Source: Sphaerochaeta associata
GTDB taxonomy: Bacteria > Spirochaetota > Spirochaetia > Sphaerochaetales > Sphaerochaetaceae
Direction: 5' to 3'
Length of the DNA stretch: 64,000 nt
NCBI RefSeq assembly: GCF_022869165.1
Contig: NZ_CP094929.1
Coordinates: forward strand, 434,001 to 498,000
In this document: one piece after another, positions 28,812-37,572 of the stretch
Layout: every line of letters begins with the position of its first letter
How positions within the stretch are numbered: position 1 is the stretch's first letter
Notes under the pieces: generated by a model
What the model was told of the DNA's origin: nothing
The model's database searches: none
Seen by the model: only the letters and a program-made list of their open reading frames with translations
Position numbers and translations under genes: made by a program

Positions 28812-30047
28812 ATGATACTTTTCTATATAGACCCCGGTACAGGGAGCATGCTTTTTTCCATAGTCATTGGTTTGGTGACTATGCTCTATTTTCTTGGAAA
28901 AGCAGCATTCATTAAGGTAAAGTTTATTCTCTCTGGAGGAAAAGCAACCACTTCGAAAAATCATTATCCTTTGGTCATTTATTCTGAAAGCAAGCGGTAT
29001 TGGAATGTTTTTAAGCCAGTTCTAGATGCATTGGAAAGAAAAGCTATTCCAACTGTGTATTACGCATCATCAGAAGACGACCCAGTCTTCTCAGTAGCAT
29101 ATAAACATATTACAAGTGAGTTTATTGGGGAAGGCAACAAAGCTTTCACTCGATTGAATTTCCTTGAGGCAGATGTGTGCTTGATGACTACTCCTGGTCT
29201 GGATGTCTATCAGCTCAAGCGCTCAAGAGGCGTTAAGCACTATGCCCATATCCTGCACTCAGTTGATGACGCAACAGGATATCGACTTTTTGGGTTAGAC
29301 TATTTTGATTCTGTACTCCTTTCTGGCGAATATCAAAAAGCGCATATTCGGCTTTTGGAAACACAAAGAGGTATCAAAGAAAAAGAGTTGGTAGTTGTTG
29401 GATGTCCCTACCTTGATGAGCTGCAAAAGAAAGTAGCAGATCTGCCTAAACGAAAGAATGAATCCTTTACGGTACTCGTGGCTCCTTCATGGGGAAAAAG
29501 TGGGATTCTGAGTAGATATGGAGCATCTCTTCTTGATTCCTTGGTACAAACAGGATTCTCAATTATTGTGAGACCTCACCCACAATCGAAACAATCAGAA
29601 AAAGAGATACTTGAAGCTCTAGAAATGCGATACAAGGCCGCTCAGAATCTCGAGTGGGATTATTCTAATGAGAATCTGAATGTCCTTTCTCGGTCGGACA
29701 TCATGATATCTGACTTTTCAGGAGTTATCTTTGATTATGCGTTTCTCTTTAATAAACCGTTTCTTTACGTGAATAGTAATTTTGATGCTCGACCGTATGA
29801 TGCATACGATCTAGAAGAACAGCCGTGGAAATTCCGGGTCCTTCCTGAAATTGGAGTTGAACTTCAAGAAAACGACTTTGGGAGAATCGGTCAACTTATT
29901 CTTGAAACAAGCAAGAGTTCGATACTTGAGGAAAAAAGAAAGAATGCCAATGCTACAGCATGGCAATACAAAGGGAAGAGCGGCGAGATGGTTGCCGATT
30001 TCTTGGTTGGTGTTCTTGCTGGACTGAAAGAAAGCAAGGATATGTAA
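28812..30047 (+). CDS. CDP-glycerol:glycerophosphotransferase-family protein
   Basis: 411 residues with a hydrophobic N-terminus (YIDPGTGSMLFSIVIGLVTMLYFLG, one span) followed by a GT-B-like TagB/TagF-type domain: KHYAHILHSVDD, VLVAPSWGKSGIL, IIVRPHPQSKQSEKE and MISDFSGVIFDYAFLFNKPFLYV. RPHP and SDxSGxxFDY are the conserved motifs of the family (Pfam Glyphos_transf). It would transfer glycerol phosphate or a related polyol phosphate from a CDP donor. Good ribosome site AAAGGAGA. It starts 19 bases after the YidC-fusion gene, so the two are probably expressed together. No tagD-like CDP-glycerol synthetase is in the window. Confidence 0.85.
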   Translation: MILFYIDPGTGSMLFSIVIGLVTMLYFLGKAAFIKVKFILSGGKATTSKNHYPLVIYSESKRYWNVFKPVLDALERKAIPTVYYASSEDDPVFSVAYKHITSEFIGEGNKAFTRLNFLEADVCLMTTPGLDVYQLKRSRGVKHYAHILHSVDDATGYRLFGLDYFDSVLLSGEYQKAHIRLLETQRGIKEKELVVVGCPYLDELQKKVADLPKRKNESFTVLVAPSWGKSGILSRYGASLLDSLVQTGFSIIVRPHPQSKQSEKEILEALEMRYKAAQNLEWDYSNENLNVLSRSDIMISDFSGVIFDYAFLFNKPFLYVNSNFDARPYDAYDLEEQPWKFRVLPEIGVELQENDFGRIGQLILETSKSSILEEKRKNANATAWQYKGKSGEMVADFLVGVLAGLKESKDM

Positions 30048-30128
30048 TAAGTGTAGCCGTGCACTATACTGCTTATAGACTTGGAAGTATAAATAGTAAT
30101 AGAGGTTGTAAAGAGCTCTGTTTCTTGT

Positions 30129-30159
30129 AATACTCTCCTATACTTAGGGGAGTATTTTT
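30129..30159 (+). promoter_or_regulatory. Terminator-like hairpin overlapping the ribosome site of the second polymerase gene
   Basis: AATACTCTCC (30129-30138) pairs with GGGGAGTATT (30147-30156; one G-U pair) with an 8-base loop, followed by T's up to 30159. The next base is the A of the ATG at 30160. The GGGGAG that should serve as ribosome-binding site (30147-30152) is inside the right arm. The structure may therefore both stop most transcription and hide the ribosome site. Confidence 0.7.
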
Positions 30160-31407
30160 ATGTCTAATTCTCGTTCTATGGACCTCTTTGACCATATATG
30201 TGATGCCTCACTGTTAATCTTTTTTCCTGTTTTGGTAGTTCTTGGAACAAATGCCAAGAAGTTTTTTATACCGGTAGAGATTCTGTTCTTGTCGGTTTTT
30301 ACCATTAGGTTCTTTGTAAAACGGTCTACACTCTCTTTATATACTATTTGGACAATAGGGCTTTCGCTGTTGGCGCTAGTCTCTACAACGTATGCACCAA
30401 ACCAAACAGCTGCTATGCGTTGGGCTATTTCTGTTATACAAGTTGTAATCTTTGGCAATTTGCTGGTCCCCTATTTTCGAGACGATAAAAGAAATGTCCA
30501 TGTTTTCTTCCTTTCGTTTATACTTTCTGCTGTCGGATTAGGATTTCGCTTGTGGATGTCAGCTCCTCCTGAGCAATTGATGAATACTCGTCTGGGTGAA
30601 TCAATTGGTTTTAACGCAAATTTTGTGGGTTTCATATTTGCCATTGCGGCACTTATAAACTTGTATTACGTTATTCTGGAAAAACGCTGGATAGCTCTTC
30701 CTTTGTTTTTTGTGTTAAGTGTAATTGGTTTGTTCTCAGGTTCACGTAAAACCATGATAATTCTTTTTGTTGGTATAGTTCTCTTGTCAATTTTATCATC
30801 TCGAAAACCACATACAATTTTCATATCGATGATTCTTAGCTTGTTATTTGTTGCTGGGTTTCTCCTGATATCCTTTCAATGGGAGCCATTGAAAAATATA
30901 ATTGGATATAGAATTCAAATTTTCTTAACAACTTTTACAGGCCAATCGATTGATGCGAGTGCAAATGAACGAATAGAGATGATTCGCCTCGGGATTGATA
31001 TGATCAAGCAAAAACCATTTTTTGGTTGGGGCTTGCATGCATTTTCAGACTTAGAGAAATTTGGAGTATATTCTCATAATAATTATATAGAAATTGCTGT
31101 CTCTTGGGGCATGTTTGGCCTAATTTGGTACTATCTATTTTTGGGTTATGTAATTATAAAAGGAATCGGGATTCTGCTTTCTCGACATCGTACTAGCCTT
31201 GTGGTTTTCTCTGTGATGATGCTACTCATTCTTTGCTTGGATGATTTCGGTCGTGTTCGTTTTTATGATGAGGTTTCACACATATTATATGCACTTTGTT
31301 ATGCAATTATTGTTATGCATCTTCCACTTAGAGGTATCGATATCATTAGCTTGTTGATCAAACCTTTCCAGCGGTTTATTCATATAAAATCCCTCAGACA
31401 AGAGTAA
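30160..31407 (+). CDS. O-antigen polymerase / ligase-like membrane protein (second copy)
   Basis: 415 residues, about eleven hydrophobic spans. The Wzy_C-type loop holds RIEMIRLGIDMIKQKPFFGWGLHAFSDLEKFGVYSHNNYIEIAVSWGMFGLI, with the GWG and SHNNYIE pattern typical of O-antigen ligase and polymerase proteins. It differs from the one at 18364. Its TAA stop (31405-31407) forms part of the 7-bp target duplication of the IS element that follows, so the coding region is just preserved. Likely polymerises the second glycan, or attaches it to its carrier. Confidence 0.85.
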   Translation: MSNSRSMDLFDHICDASLLIFFPVLVVLGTNAKKFFIPVEILFLSVFTIRFFVKRSTLSLYTIWTIGLSLLALVSTTYAPNQTAAMRWAISVIQVVIFGNLLVPYFRDDKRNVHVFFLSFILSAVGLGFRLWMSAPPEQLMNTRLGESIGFNANFVGFIFAIAALINLYYVILEKRWIALPLFFVLSVIGLFSGSRKTMIILFVGIVLLSILSSRKPHTIFISMILSLLFVAGFLLISFQWEPLKNIIGYRIQIFLTTFTGQSIDASANERIEMIRLGIDMIKQKPFFGWGLHAFSDLEKFGVYSHNNYIEIAVSWGMFGLIWYYLFLGYVIIKGIGILLSRHRTSLVVFSVMMLLILCLDDFGRVRFYDEVSHILYALCYAIIVMHLPLRGIDIISLLIKPFQRFIHIKSLRQE

Positions 31408-31486
31408 TTTACTCAAATTCCCGTCCCAGTTATATCTAGGGATTAGATAATTCTTTTAAATAGTTGCAGATAATGTCGGAAAGTGC

Positions 31487-31515
31487 GTGACAAAAGCTCC
31501 AAACATAGGTATAAT
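31487..31515 (+). promoter_or_regulatory. Transposase promoter of element A
   Basis: GTGACA (31487-31492), 17 bp, TATAAT (31510-31515). The -10 is perfect and the -35 matches five of six. The same sequence is present in copy 1 near 7314-7342. It shows that the GTG at 31487 cannot be the translation start. Confidence 0.75.
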
Positions 31516-31522
31516 TGTATCT

Positions 31523-33181
31523 ATGATAGATGCCAATGCAAAACCGATGAAAATCATCCGTGTCACCAACAAGAAGAACGGTGTCACCTACCTCTACGAG
31601 GACCAGGCCTTCTGGAACAGCGAGAAGAAGCGCGGCGAGCACAAGCGAAAGTGCATCGGCCGACTCGGTCCGGATGGAAGCGAGATATACAACGATTTCT
31701 ACCTGGCCAGGAAGGAAGCCTCCAAGGCCGAGAATCCGCTTGTCTCGAAAACCACCCTGATGGGACAGAACCTCATCCTGGACAAGGTGGTCAAGGACGT
31801 CGGCATACAGCCTGTTCTGAAGGAAGCCTTCGGAGCCGACGATGCCGATGCCATCCTTCAGCTTGCACGGTACAGCGTCTGCGAGGGCAAGGCCCTCAGC
31901 AGAGCCGAGGACTGGCTGAACGATCGTGGTTTCAACGGCAACGCTCTTTGCTCGCAGCGGATCAGCGAGCTGCTTGCCTCCCTGTCCGACGACAGGCGCA
32001 ACACCTTCTTCAAGCTTTGGATTGCCAAGCAGGCGAAGAAAAAGGCACTGCTTTTCGATATAACCTCGATTTCGTCCTATGGAAAAAACAACACCTATGT
32101 GGAGCGGGGGTACAACCGGGACCACGAGAACCTGAGGCAGATAAACCTCGGCCTGCTCAGCGCCCACTCGTCGAACGTCCCTCTCTGGTACTCGGAATTG
32201 CCCGGGAGCATGTCCGATTCACTCGTCCTCGACCATGTGCTGCGCAGCCTGGAAAAGCTCGATGTGAAGGACATCAACCTGGTCGGCGACCGGGGCTTCT
32301 ACAGCGAGGCGAACCTCAGGAACATAGCGGATAAGGGACAGAAGTTCACCATCCCCGTCCCCTCCAGCCTCAAGTGGCAGAAGGAATTGATCGACAAGGT
32401 CAGGCCCTCAATCCGAAGACCCGCCAACATCATCCGCAATCCCGAGGACGACAAGTCCTACATCTATGGCGTCACCGACTACAAGACCGAGTCCTACGGC
32501 AGGACCTGGAGGCATGTCTACTTCGACCCCGTCAGGAAGGAGCAGGACATCGCATCGCTGATGCTCAAGCTGAGAAAGTGCGAGGAGGAGCTTGCAGGCG
32601 GGGATGCCTTCGAGAAGCACAGGAACCTGTACGACACCTACTTCACCGTCAAGGATACCCCCAAGCGGGGAAGGAAGGTCAGCCTGAACGAGGAGGCCGT
32701 CAATGCCTACATCGACGGCTACAGCGGGTTCTGGATCATCCTCACCAATGCACAGAAGGATGCATCCAAGGCCCTGGGGCACTACAACCGCAGGTGCGAC
32801 ATCGAGCTGCACTTCGACGACATGAAGAACCTCTTGGACTGCAACAGGCTCAACGTGCACACAGAGAAGACCATGAAGGGCAGGCTTTTCGTCAACTTCA
32901 TCACCCTCATCCTGCTCAACGACCTGAGAGGCAAGGTCTCGGCCATCAAGCCCAGGAACAGGAAGTACTGGGATTTCAAGGACATGCTGAACAAGGTGTC
33001 GACCTATTCCAGAATCCACTTCACCGGCACCTACAAGGACCTGTGGACGGTGCCCACCAAGGCCCAGAGGCTGATCTTCAGCCTCTTAAAGATAGAGTAC
33101 CATTGGAAGGGAAAGATAGTGAATCTTGAGAAGCCAATGGAGTCTGAAGAAGATGACGAACAGGAAGACGAGGAGGCCTAG
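31523..33181 (+). CDS. IS1634-like DDE transposase (intact)
   Basis: About 552 residues from ATG 31523 (MIDANAKPMKIIR); the ATG at 31547 (MKIIRVTNKKNG) is an alternative, and both lie downstream of the visible promoter. Catalytic region: LLFDITSISSYG (Asp), LVGDRGFYSEANL (Asp) and HYNRRCDIELHFDDMKN (the Y-R-E type motif of the IS4 superfamily). The acidic C-terminus EEDDEQEDEEA is unusual. This is the only intact transposase for element A in the window and could mobilise copy 1 in trans. Confidence 0.95.
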   Translation: MIDANAKPMKIIRVTNKKNGVTYLYEDQAFWNSEKKRGEHKRKCIGRLGPDGSEIYNDFYLARKEASKAENPLVSKTTLMGQNLILDKVVKDVGIQPVLKEAFGADDADAILQLARYSVCEGKALSRAEDWLNDRGFNGNALCSQRISELLASLSDDRRNTFFKLWIAKQAKKKALLFDITSISSYGKNNTYVERGYNRDHENLRQINLGLLSAHSSNVPLWYSELPGSMSDSLVLDHVLRSLEKLDVKDINLVGDRGFYSEANLRNIADKGQKFTIPVPSSLKWQKELIDKVRPSIRRPANIIRNPEDDKSYIYGVTDYKTESYGRTWRHVYFDPVRKEQDIASLMLKLRKCEEELAGGDAFEKHRNLYDTYFTVKDTPKRGRKVSLNEEAVNAYIDGYSGFWIILTNAQKDASKALGHYNRRCDIELHFDDMKNLLDCNRLNVHTEKTMKGRLFVNFITLILLNDLRGKVSAIKPRNRKYWDFKDMLNKVSTYSRIHFTGTYKDLWTVPTKAQRLIFSLLKIEYHWKGKIVNLEKPMESEEDDEQEDEEA

Positions 33182-33377
33182 ATATAATTAGGTCGGGAAT
33201 TTGAGTAATTTACAACAAAGTAATAGAATGCCGAGGTGTAATACGTTCGTTATTAAAAATGAATCAAATATTTCACATTTGTGTATAATGCATGTATGGA
33301 TGACTCATGTCCGAGTTGTAAATTGATAGCAAGGAGATATAGTCAATCAACAATTTCTGTTGTACGACTGGTGATGT

Positions 33378-34499
33378 ATGCAAGGTATTTCTATTCTGAT
33401 TCTCTCCAACGACGTTGACTATCTCTATACGCTGCGTTTGGAGACCATTGAAAGACTTCTTCAATCAGGGGCTTCCGTTGCTCTCTCCGCACCATACAAC
33501 GACCGTGTTGAGTTCTTTGAGAAGTTGGGATGTACGTTTCATCCTGTTGAATTTACTCCAAGAGGGAAGAACCCTTTCTCCAATCTTGGAGTTTTGCTCA
33601 AATACTTCAGGCTGATTAAACAGACTAAGCCTGATGTTGTACTGACCTATACCATTAAGTCCAATATCTACGGTGGCTTGGTTTGTAGAATACTGAAGGT
33701 TCCTCAGATAGCTAACATGACAGGTCTTGGTAAAGCTCTGATGGATGAGAATCTCGTCCAGAAAGTAGTGTTAACATTGCTTCGTGTTGCATTTAAAAAG
33801 GCACGGACTGTATTTTTGCAGAATGCAAGAGACCTGCAGTATTTTCTTGACCACCGCATCACCACCAAAGAGCAGTCGGTTCTTATCCCAGGTTCAGGCG
33901 TCAATCTCGCCCGCCATCCGTTGGAACCGTATCCAGAAGATGATGGGTCGATTCGTCTCATCTATATTGCCCGTATAATTAAGGACAAAGGGATTGAGGA
34001 GATGATGGCAGCGGCAAAGGCCATTCATCAGAAGTATCCTTACTTCAGCTGCGATATAGCAGGTTTTATTGGAGAGGCAGTGTATGAACCTCAATTGGCT
34101 GACTACTCAGCCTCAGAGGCTGGAAAGTACTTAGGATTTCAGAAGGACATTCATAGTCTGATCAAGAAAAGTCATGCAGTGGTACTGCCTTCCTATCACT
34201 TGGAAGGTATTGCCAATGTTCTCTTGGAAGGAGCTTCTGCAGGAAGACCTGTGTTGTCAACAGACCATATAGGCTGTCGTGATACATTCGATGATGGAGT
34301 ATCGGGCATTATGTTTGCCCCGCGCTCTGTAGAAGCCTTGGTTGAGGCGATTGAGAAGTTCATTCATCTTCCCTACGACCAGAAACAAGCTATGGGTCTG
34401 GCTGGAAGGAAGAAAGTTGAACGAGAATTTGACCGCGAGATTATTGTGAATGAGTATATGAAGGCTGTAGCGAAGATTGTAGGGCAGAAGGCGGAATGA
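33378..34499 (+). CDS. GT4-family glycosyltransferase
   Basis: 373 residues. GISILILSNDVDYLYTLRLETIERLLQSGASVAL is the N-terminal Rossmann part, with the KPDVVLTYTIKSNIYGGLVCRILKVP segment typical of the CapM/WbnK/PglA-like GT4 subgroup. IYIARIIKDKGIEEMMAAA begins the donor domain; PSYHLEGIANVLLEGASAGRPVLSTDHIGC gives the E-x7-E site (EGIANVLLEGAS). The 172 bases upstream hold a TATAAT at 33284-33289 that may start a new transcript after the IS. The gene is followed after one base by the next glycosyltransferase. Confidence 0.88.
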   Translation: MQGISILILSNDVDYLYTLRLETIERLLQSGASVALSAPYNDRVEFFEKLGCTFHPVEFTPRGKNPFSNLGVLLKYFRLIKQTKPDVVLTYTIKSNIYGGLVCRILKVPQIANMTGLGKALMDENLVQKVVLTLLRVAFKKARTVFLQNARDLQYFLDHRITTKEQSVLIPGSGVNLARHPLEPYPEDDGSIRLIYIARIIKDKGIEEMMAAAKAIHQKYPYFSCDIAGFIGEAVYEPQLADYSASEAGKYLGFQKDIHSLIKKSHAVVLPSYHLEGIANVLLEGASAGRPVLSTDHIGCRDTFDDGVSGIMFAPRSVEALVEAIEKFIHLPYDQKQAMGLAGRKKVEREFDREIIVNEYMKAVAKIVGQKAE

Positions 34500-34500
34500 T

Positions 34501-35634
34501 GTGAACAAAAGCCAAATGAGTAATCAACCCATTCGAGTCCTTCAGGTACTAGGCGGCCTGTTTCACGGTGGTGCCGAAGCCATGATTATGAATCTGTATC
34601 GCAATGTCGATACCCGGGTTGTGCAATTCGATTTCCTTGTCCACACAGATCAAGAAGGCGTCTTTGACAAAGAAATACTTGATCGCGGAGGGGTGGTCCA
34701 TCATGCTCCAGCATATAAGGGAATCAATCATTTTGCTTATAAGGCATGGTGGAAGACATTCTTAAGACAACATCCAGAATATGGGTGTATTCATTTCCAT
34801 ATCCGCGGTACTTCGGCCATTGCAATTCCGATTTGCAAGCGATTAGGTAGAACTACAATCATTCATGCCCACAGTACTTCAAATGGGAAGAGTTTAGTTT
34901 CGTTCATAAAAGGGCTTTTCCAATTGTCCTTACGAAGAGATGCCGATTACCTCTTTGCCTGTTCCGAACCCGCAGGAAGATGGTTGTTTGGGCAAAAGAC
35001 CTTGCAAGCTCCCAATTTCCATCTATGGAAGAACGCGATTGATACAAGTAGGTATCAATTCTCCCAAGCCACTCGAAATCGAGTTCGTTCAGAACTCGGA
35101 CTGGAAGATTCCTTTGTTGTAGGACATATTGGACGTTTTATCGATGCAAAGAATCATGGATTTCTCCTGGAGATCTTTCAGGAGGTTCTCAAGCGAGAGC
35201 CTCATGCCAGGTTATTGTTAATCGGTGACGGCCCAAACCGCAAAGCGATTGAGGATAAAGTGGAACTACTGAGATTGGGCCAGGCGGTTATCTTTGCCGG
35301 ATTCCGATCTGATGTTCCTGAAATGCTTCAGGCAATGGATGTATTTTTGTTTCCTTCTCTGTATGAAGGGTTACCAGTTACTTTGATTGAGGCTCAAGCA
35401 AGTGGATTGCCAAGTGTTGTATCAGATACGATTGCAAAAGAAATTGAAGTGACCGATTTGATTCAATTCGTTTCACTTGAAAGTGTTGCAAAAGCATGGG
35501 CTGATATAATTTTTACGATATCGAGAGACAATATTCGCAAAGATACCAGTAAGTCAATTATTGAAGCAGGGTATGATATCAAGCAATCGGCGAAGGAATT
35601 GCAAGCTTTCTACCTTTCGTGTGACATTTGTTAA
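34501..35634 (+). CDS. GT4-family glycosyltransferase (EpsF-like)
   Basis: 377 residues from the GTG at 34501, preceded by an AGGCGGA ribosome-like site; an ATG at 34516 is possible. RVLQVLGGLFHGGAEAMIMNLYRN is the GG-A-E motif of the EpsF-type GT4 proteins. VGHIGRFIDAKNHGFLLEIF opens the donor domain and PSLYEGLPVTLIEAQASGLPSVVSD has the E-x7-E (EGLPVTLIEAQA). Likely adds a sugar of the second repeat unit. Confidence 0.88.
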   Translation: MNKSQMSNQPIRVLQVLGGLFHGGAEAMIMNLYRNVDTRVVQFDFLVHTDQEGVFDKEILDRGGVVHHAPAYKGINHFAYKAWWKTFLRQHPEYGCIHFHIRGTSAIAIPICKRLGRTTIIHAHSTSNGKSLVSFIKGLFQLSLRRDADYLFACSEPAGRWLFGQKTLQAPNFHLWKNAIDTSRYQFSQATRNRVRSELGLEDSFVVGHIGRFIDAKNHGFLLEIFQEVLKREPHARLLLIGDGPNRKAIEDKVELLRLGQAVIFAGFRSDVPEMLQAMDVFLFPSLYEGLPVTLIEAQASGLPSVVSDTIAKEIEVTDLIQFVSLESVAKAWADIIFTISRDNIRKDTSKSIIEAGYDIKQSAKELQAFYLSCDIC

Positions 35635-35757
35635 TAAGATATTCCGTAGATATTTTTCGCAAGACTTTGAGATGCTAGTAGGTATATATCAAGAATGAGA
35701 GAATCTAGAGTATGTTTGACGTATTACCTTGAGGAATGCGAATAGGAGGAGTGGGTG

Positions 35758-37572
35758 ATGCAAGCAATAATCTTGGCTGCTGGAATGGGTAAGCGATTAA
35801 AAGAGTTAACCAAGGATAATACAAAATGTATGATAGAGGTGAATGGAGAGACACTCATTGAGAGAATACTCACCCAGCTTGATAGTTTGAATCTCGAACG
35901 TATTGTGCTTGTGATTGGATATAAAGGTGAAAAATTAGCATCGTACGTAAAATCTCTTCCCATCAAAACTGAAATAATTTTCATCACCAACCCGATTTAT
36001 GATAAGACCAATAATATCTATTCTCTTTACTTGGCCAAAGAATATCTTCTTGAACAGGACACCTTGCTACTTGAGTCGGATCTTATTATTGAGGATGGAA
36101 TTCTTAATGTGTTGATTCAGAACCCAGATCCCAATATTGTTCTGGTGGCGAAGTATGAAAGTTGGATGGATGGTACTGTCGTCACGCTGGATGAAAGTCA
36201 ACAGATTAAAAGTTTCCTTGGTAAGAAGGATTTTCATTTTTGCGATACCATGACTTATTACAAAACAGTTAACATTTATAAATTCAGCAGAGCTTTTTCT
36301 ATGACTCATTATGTCCCATTCTTGGAAGCATATTGCAAAGCTTTGGGGAACAACGAGTACTATGAGCAAGTGCTAAAAGTCATTGCACTGCTGGACAATC
36401 CTGGAATCAAGGCATTGGTTTTGGATACGGAAAAATGGTATGAGATTGATGATATCCAAGACCTTGATATCGCCCAGACCCTGTTCGAAAAGAACAAGAA
36501 TACAAGATTTGAGAAAATGAACGCACGGTATGGAGGATTTTGGAGATTTCCTCGACTTTTAGATTACTGCTATCTGGTGAATCCGTATTATCCTCCTACC
36601 AAGTTGATTGACGAAATGCAGGCGAGTTTCACTAGTTTGATAACACAATATCCATCGGGACAAAAAGTAAACAATCTTCTTGCAGCCAATTATTATGGAC
36701 TTCATAGAGAGAATGTAATTGTCGGTAATGGTGCCGCTGAGCTGATCAAAGCAATTATGGAAAACACTGAAGGAATCATCGGAATACTTTCACCTTCGTT
36801 TGATGAGTATAGAAATCGTGTATCAGGAAATAGAATCTCACTGTTTACCGTACAATCAGATGATTTCTCGTATACTGCCGATCAGATTATTTCTCACTTT
36901 CAGAATAAACCAATCTCAACCTTGCTACTGATAAATCCCGATAACCCATCTGGAAACTACATAGAACAGCATGATGTATTGAAACTCGCTTCTTGGACAC
37001 AAGAGCGAGGTATCATATTCTTGGTCGATGAATCGTTCAGCGATTTTGCCTTGGCAAAAGAACCAAGCTCACTCTTGGACCAATCTACTCTAGAAAGGTA
37101 CACAAATTTAGTTGTAATAAAGAGTATTTCCAAATCATTTGGAGTTCCTGGCGTTCGTCTCGGCCTTTTGGCAACAACGAATAAGACTATTCTCTCAAGT
37201 GTGTCTAAAAATGTCTCCATCTGGAATATCAATTCCTTTGGAGAATTCTATATGCAGATTTGGGGAAAATATCGTGCAACCTATGAGCATGCATTGGTGA
37301 TGCTCAAGGATGAACGAGATCGTTTAGCAACAGCATTGAATCAAATTGATTATCTTACGGTGTTTCCTTCACAAGCCAACTATATTATGTGTGAGGTAAA
37401 AGGCCCGAAGAAGGCCTATGACTTGGCAGTAGAATTATTGGATTCTCATAATATTCTTATTAAGGACTTATCGAGCAAACGTGGAATCTCGCCACGGCAG
37501 TGTATTCGAATTGCTGTTCGCAACAAGGAAGATAATGATGCATTGATTAATGCTTTGAGAAGTCTTGTCTAA
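35758..37572 (+). CDS. Fused nucleotidyltransferase-aminotransferase (PntC / LicC-like)
   Basis: About 604 residues from the ATG at 35758, 7 bases after AGGAGGA. Residues 1-235 are an NTP transferase: MQAIILAAGMGKRLKELTKDNTKCM holds the nucleotide loop, then ETLIERIL, NNIYSLYLAKEYL and LLLESDLIIEDGIL, resembling LicC-type CTP:phosphocholine cytidylyltransferases. Residues ~250-604 are a class I/II PLP aminotransferase (GNGAAELIKAIM, LINPDNPSGN, LVDESFSDF, SISKSFGVPGVRLGLL with Lys459). From memory, PntC of Treponema denticola is a fusion of this kind that makes and CDP-activates 2-aminoethylphosphonate. No PEP mutase is in the window, so a phosphoethanolamine or phosphocholine-like product is also possible. 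Confidence 0.8.
   Translation: MQAIILAAGMGKRLKELTKDNTKCMIEVNGETLIERILTQLDSLNLERIVLVIGYKGEKLASYVKSLPIKTEIIFITNPIYDKTNNIYSLYLAKEYLLEQDTLLLESDLIIEDGILNVLIQNPDPNIVLVAKYESWMDGTVVTLDESQQIKSFLGKKDFHFCDTMTYYKTVNIYKFSRAFSMTHYVPFLEAYCKALGNNEYYEQVLKVIALLDNPGIKALVLDTEKWYEIDDIQDLDIAQTLFEKNKNTRFEKMNARYGGFWRFPRLLDYCYLVNPYYPPTKLIDEMQASFTSLITQYPSGQKVNNLLAANYYGLHRENVIVGNGAAELIKAIMENTEGIIGILSPSFDEYRNRVSGNRISLFTVQSDDFSYTADQIISHFQNKPISTLLLINPDNPSGNYIEQHDVLKLASWTQERGIIFLVDESFSDFALAKEPSSLLDQSTLERYTNLVVIKSISKSFGVPGVRLGLLATTNKTILSSVSKNVSIWNINSFGEFYMQIWGKYRATYEHALVMLKDERDRLATALNQIDYLTVFPSQANYIMCEVKGPKKAYDLAVELLDSHNILIKDLSSKRGISPRQCIRIAVRNKEDNDALINALRSLV

Larger units (their letters stand above)
31412..33205 (+). mobile_element. 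IS1634-like element A, copy 2, intact (1794 bp)
   Basis: Ends CTCAAATTCCCG (31412) and CGGGAATTTGAG (to 33205) form the terminal inverted repeat. TAATTTA on both sides (31405-31411 and 33206-33212) is a 7-bp target duplication. One intact transposase gene fills the element. Only a few bases differ from copy 1 (for example CTCCAAACAT against CTCTAAACAT). Insertion falls between the second polymerase and the next glycosyltransferase. Confidence 0.97.

Noticed and set aside
30048-30128. An ops/JUMPstart-type antitermination site near the polysaccharide genes
   Set aside because: No match to the GGCGGTAG core was seen in this leader or at the start of the locus.
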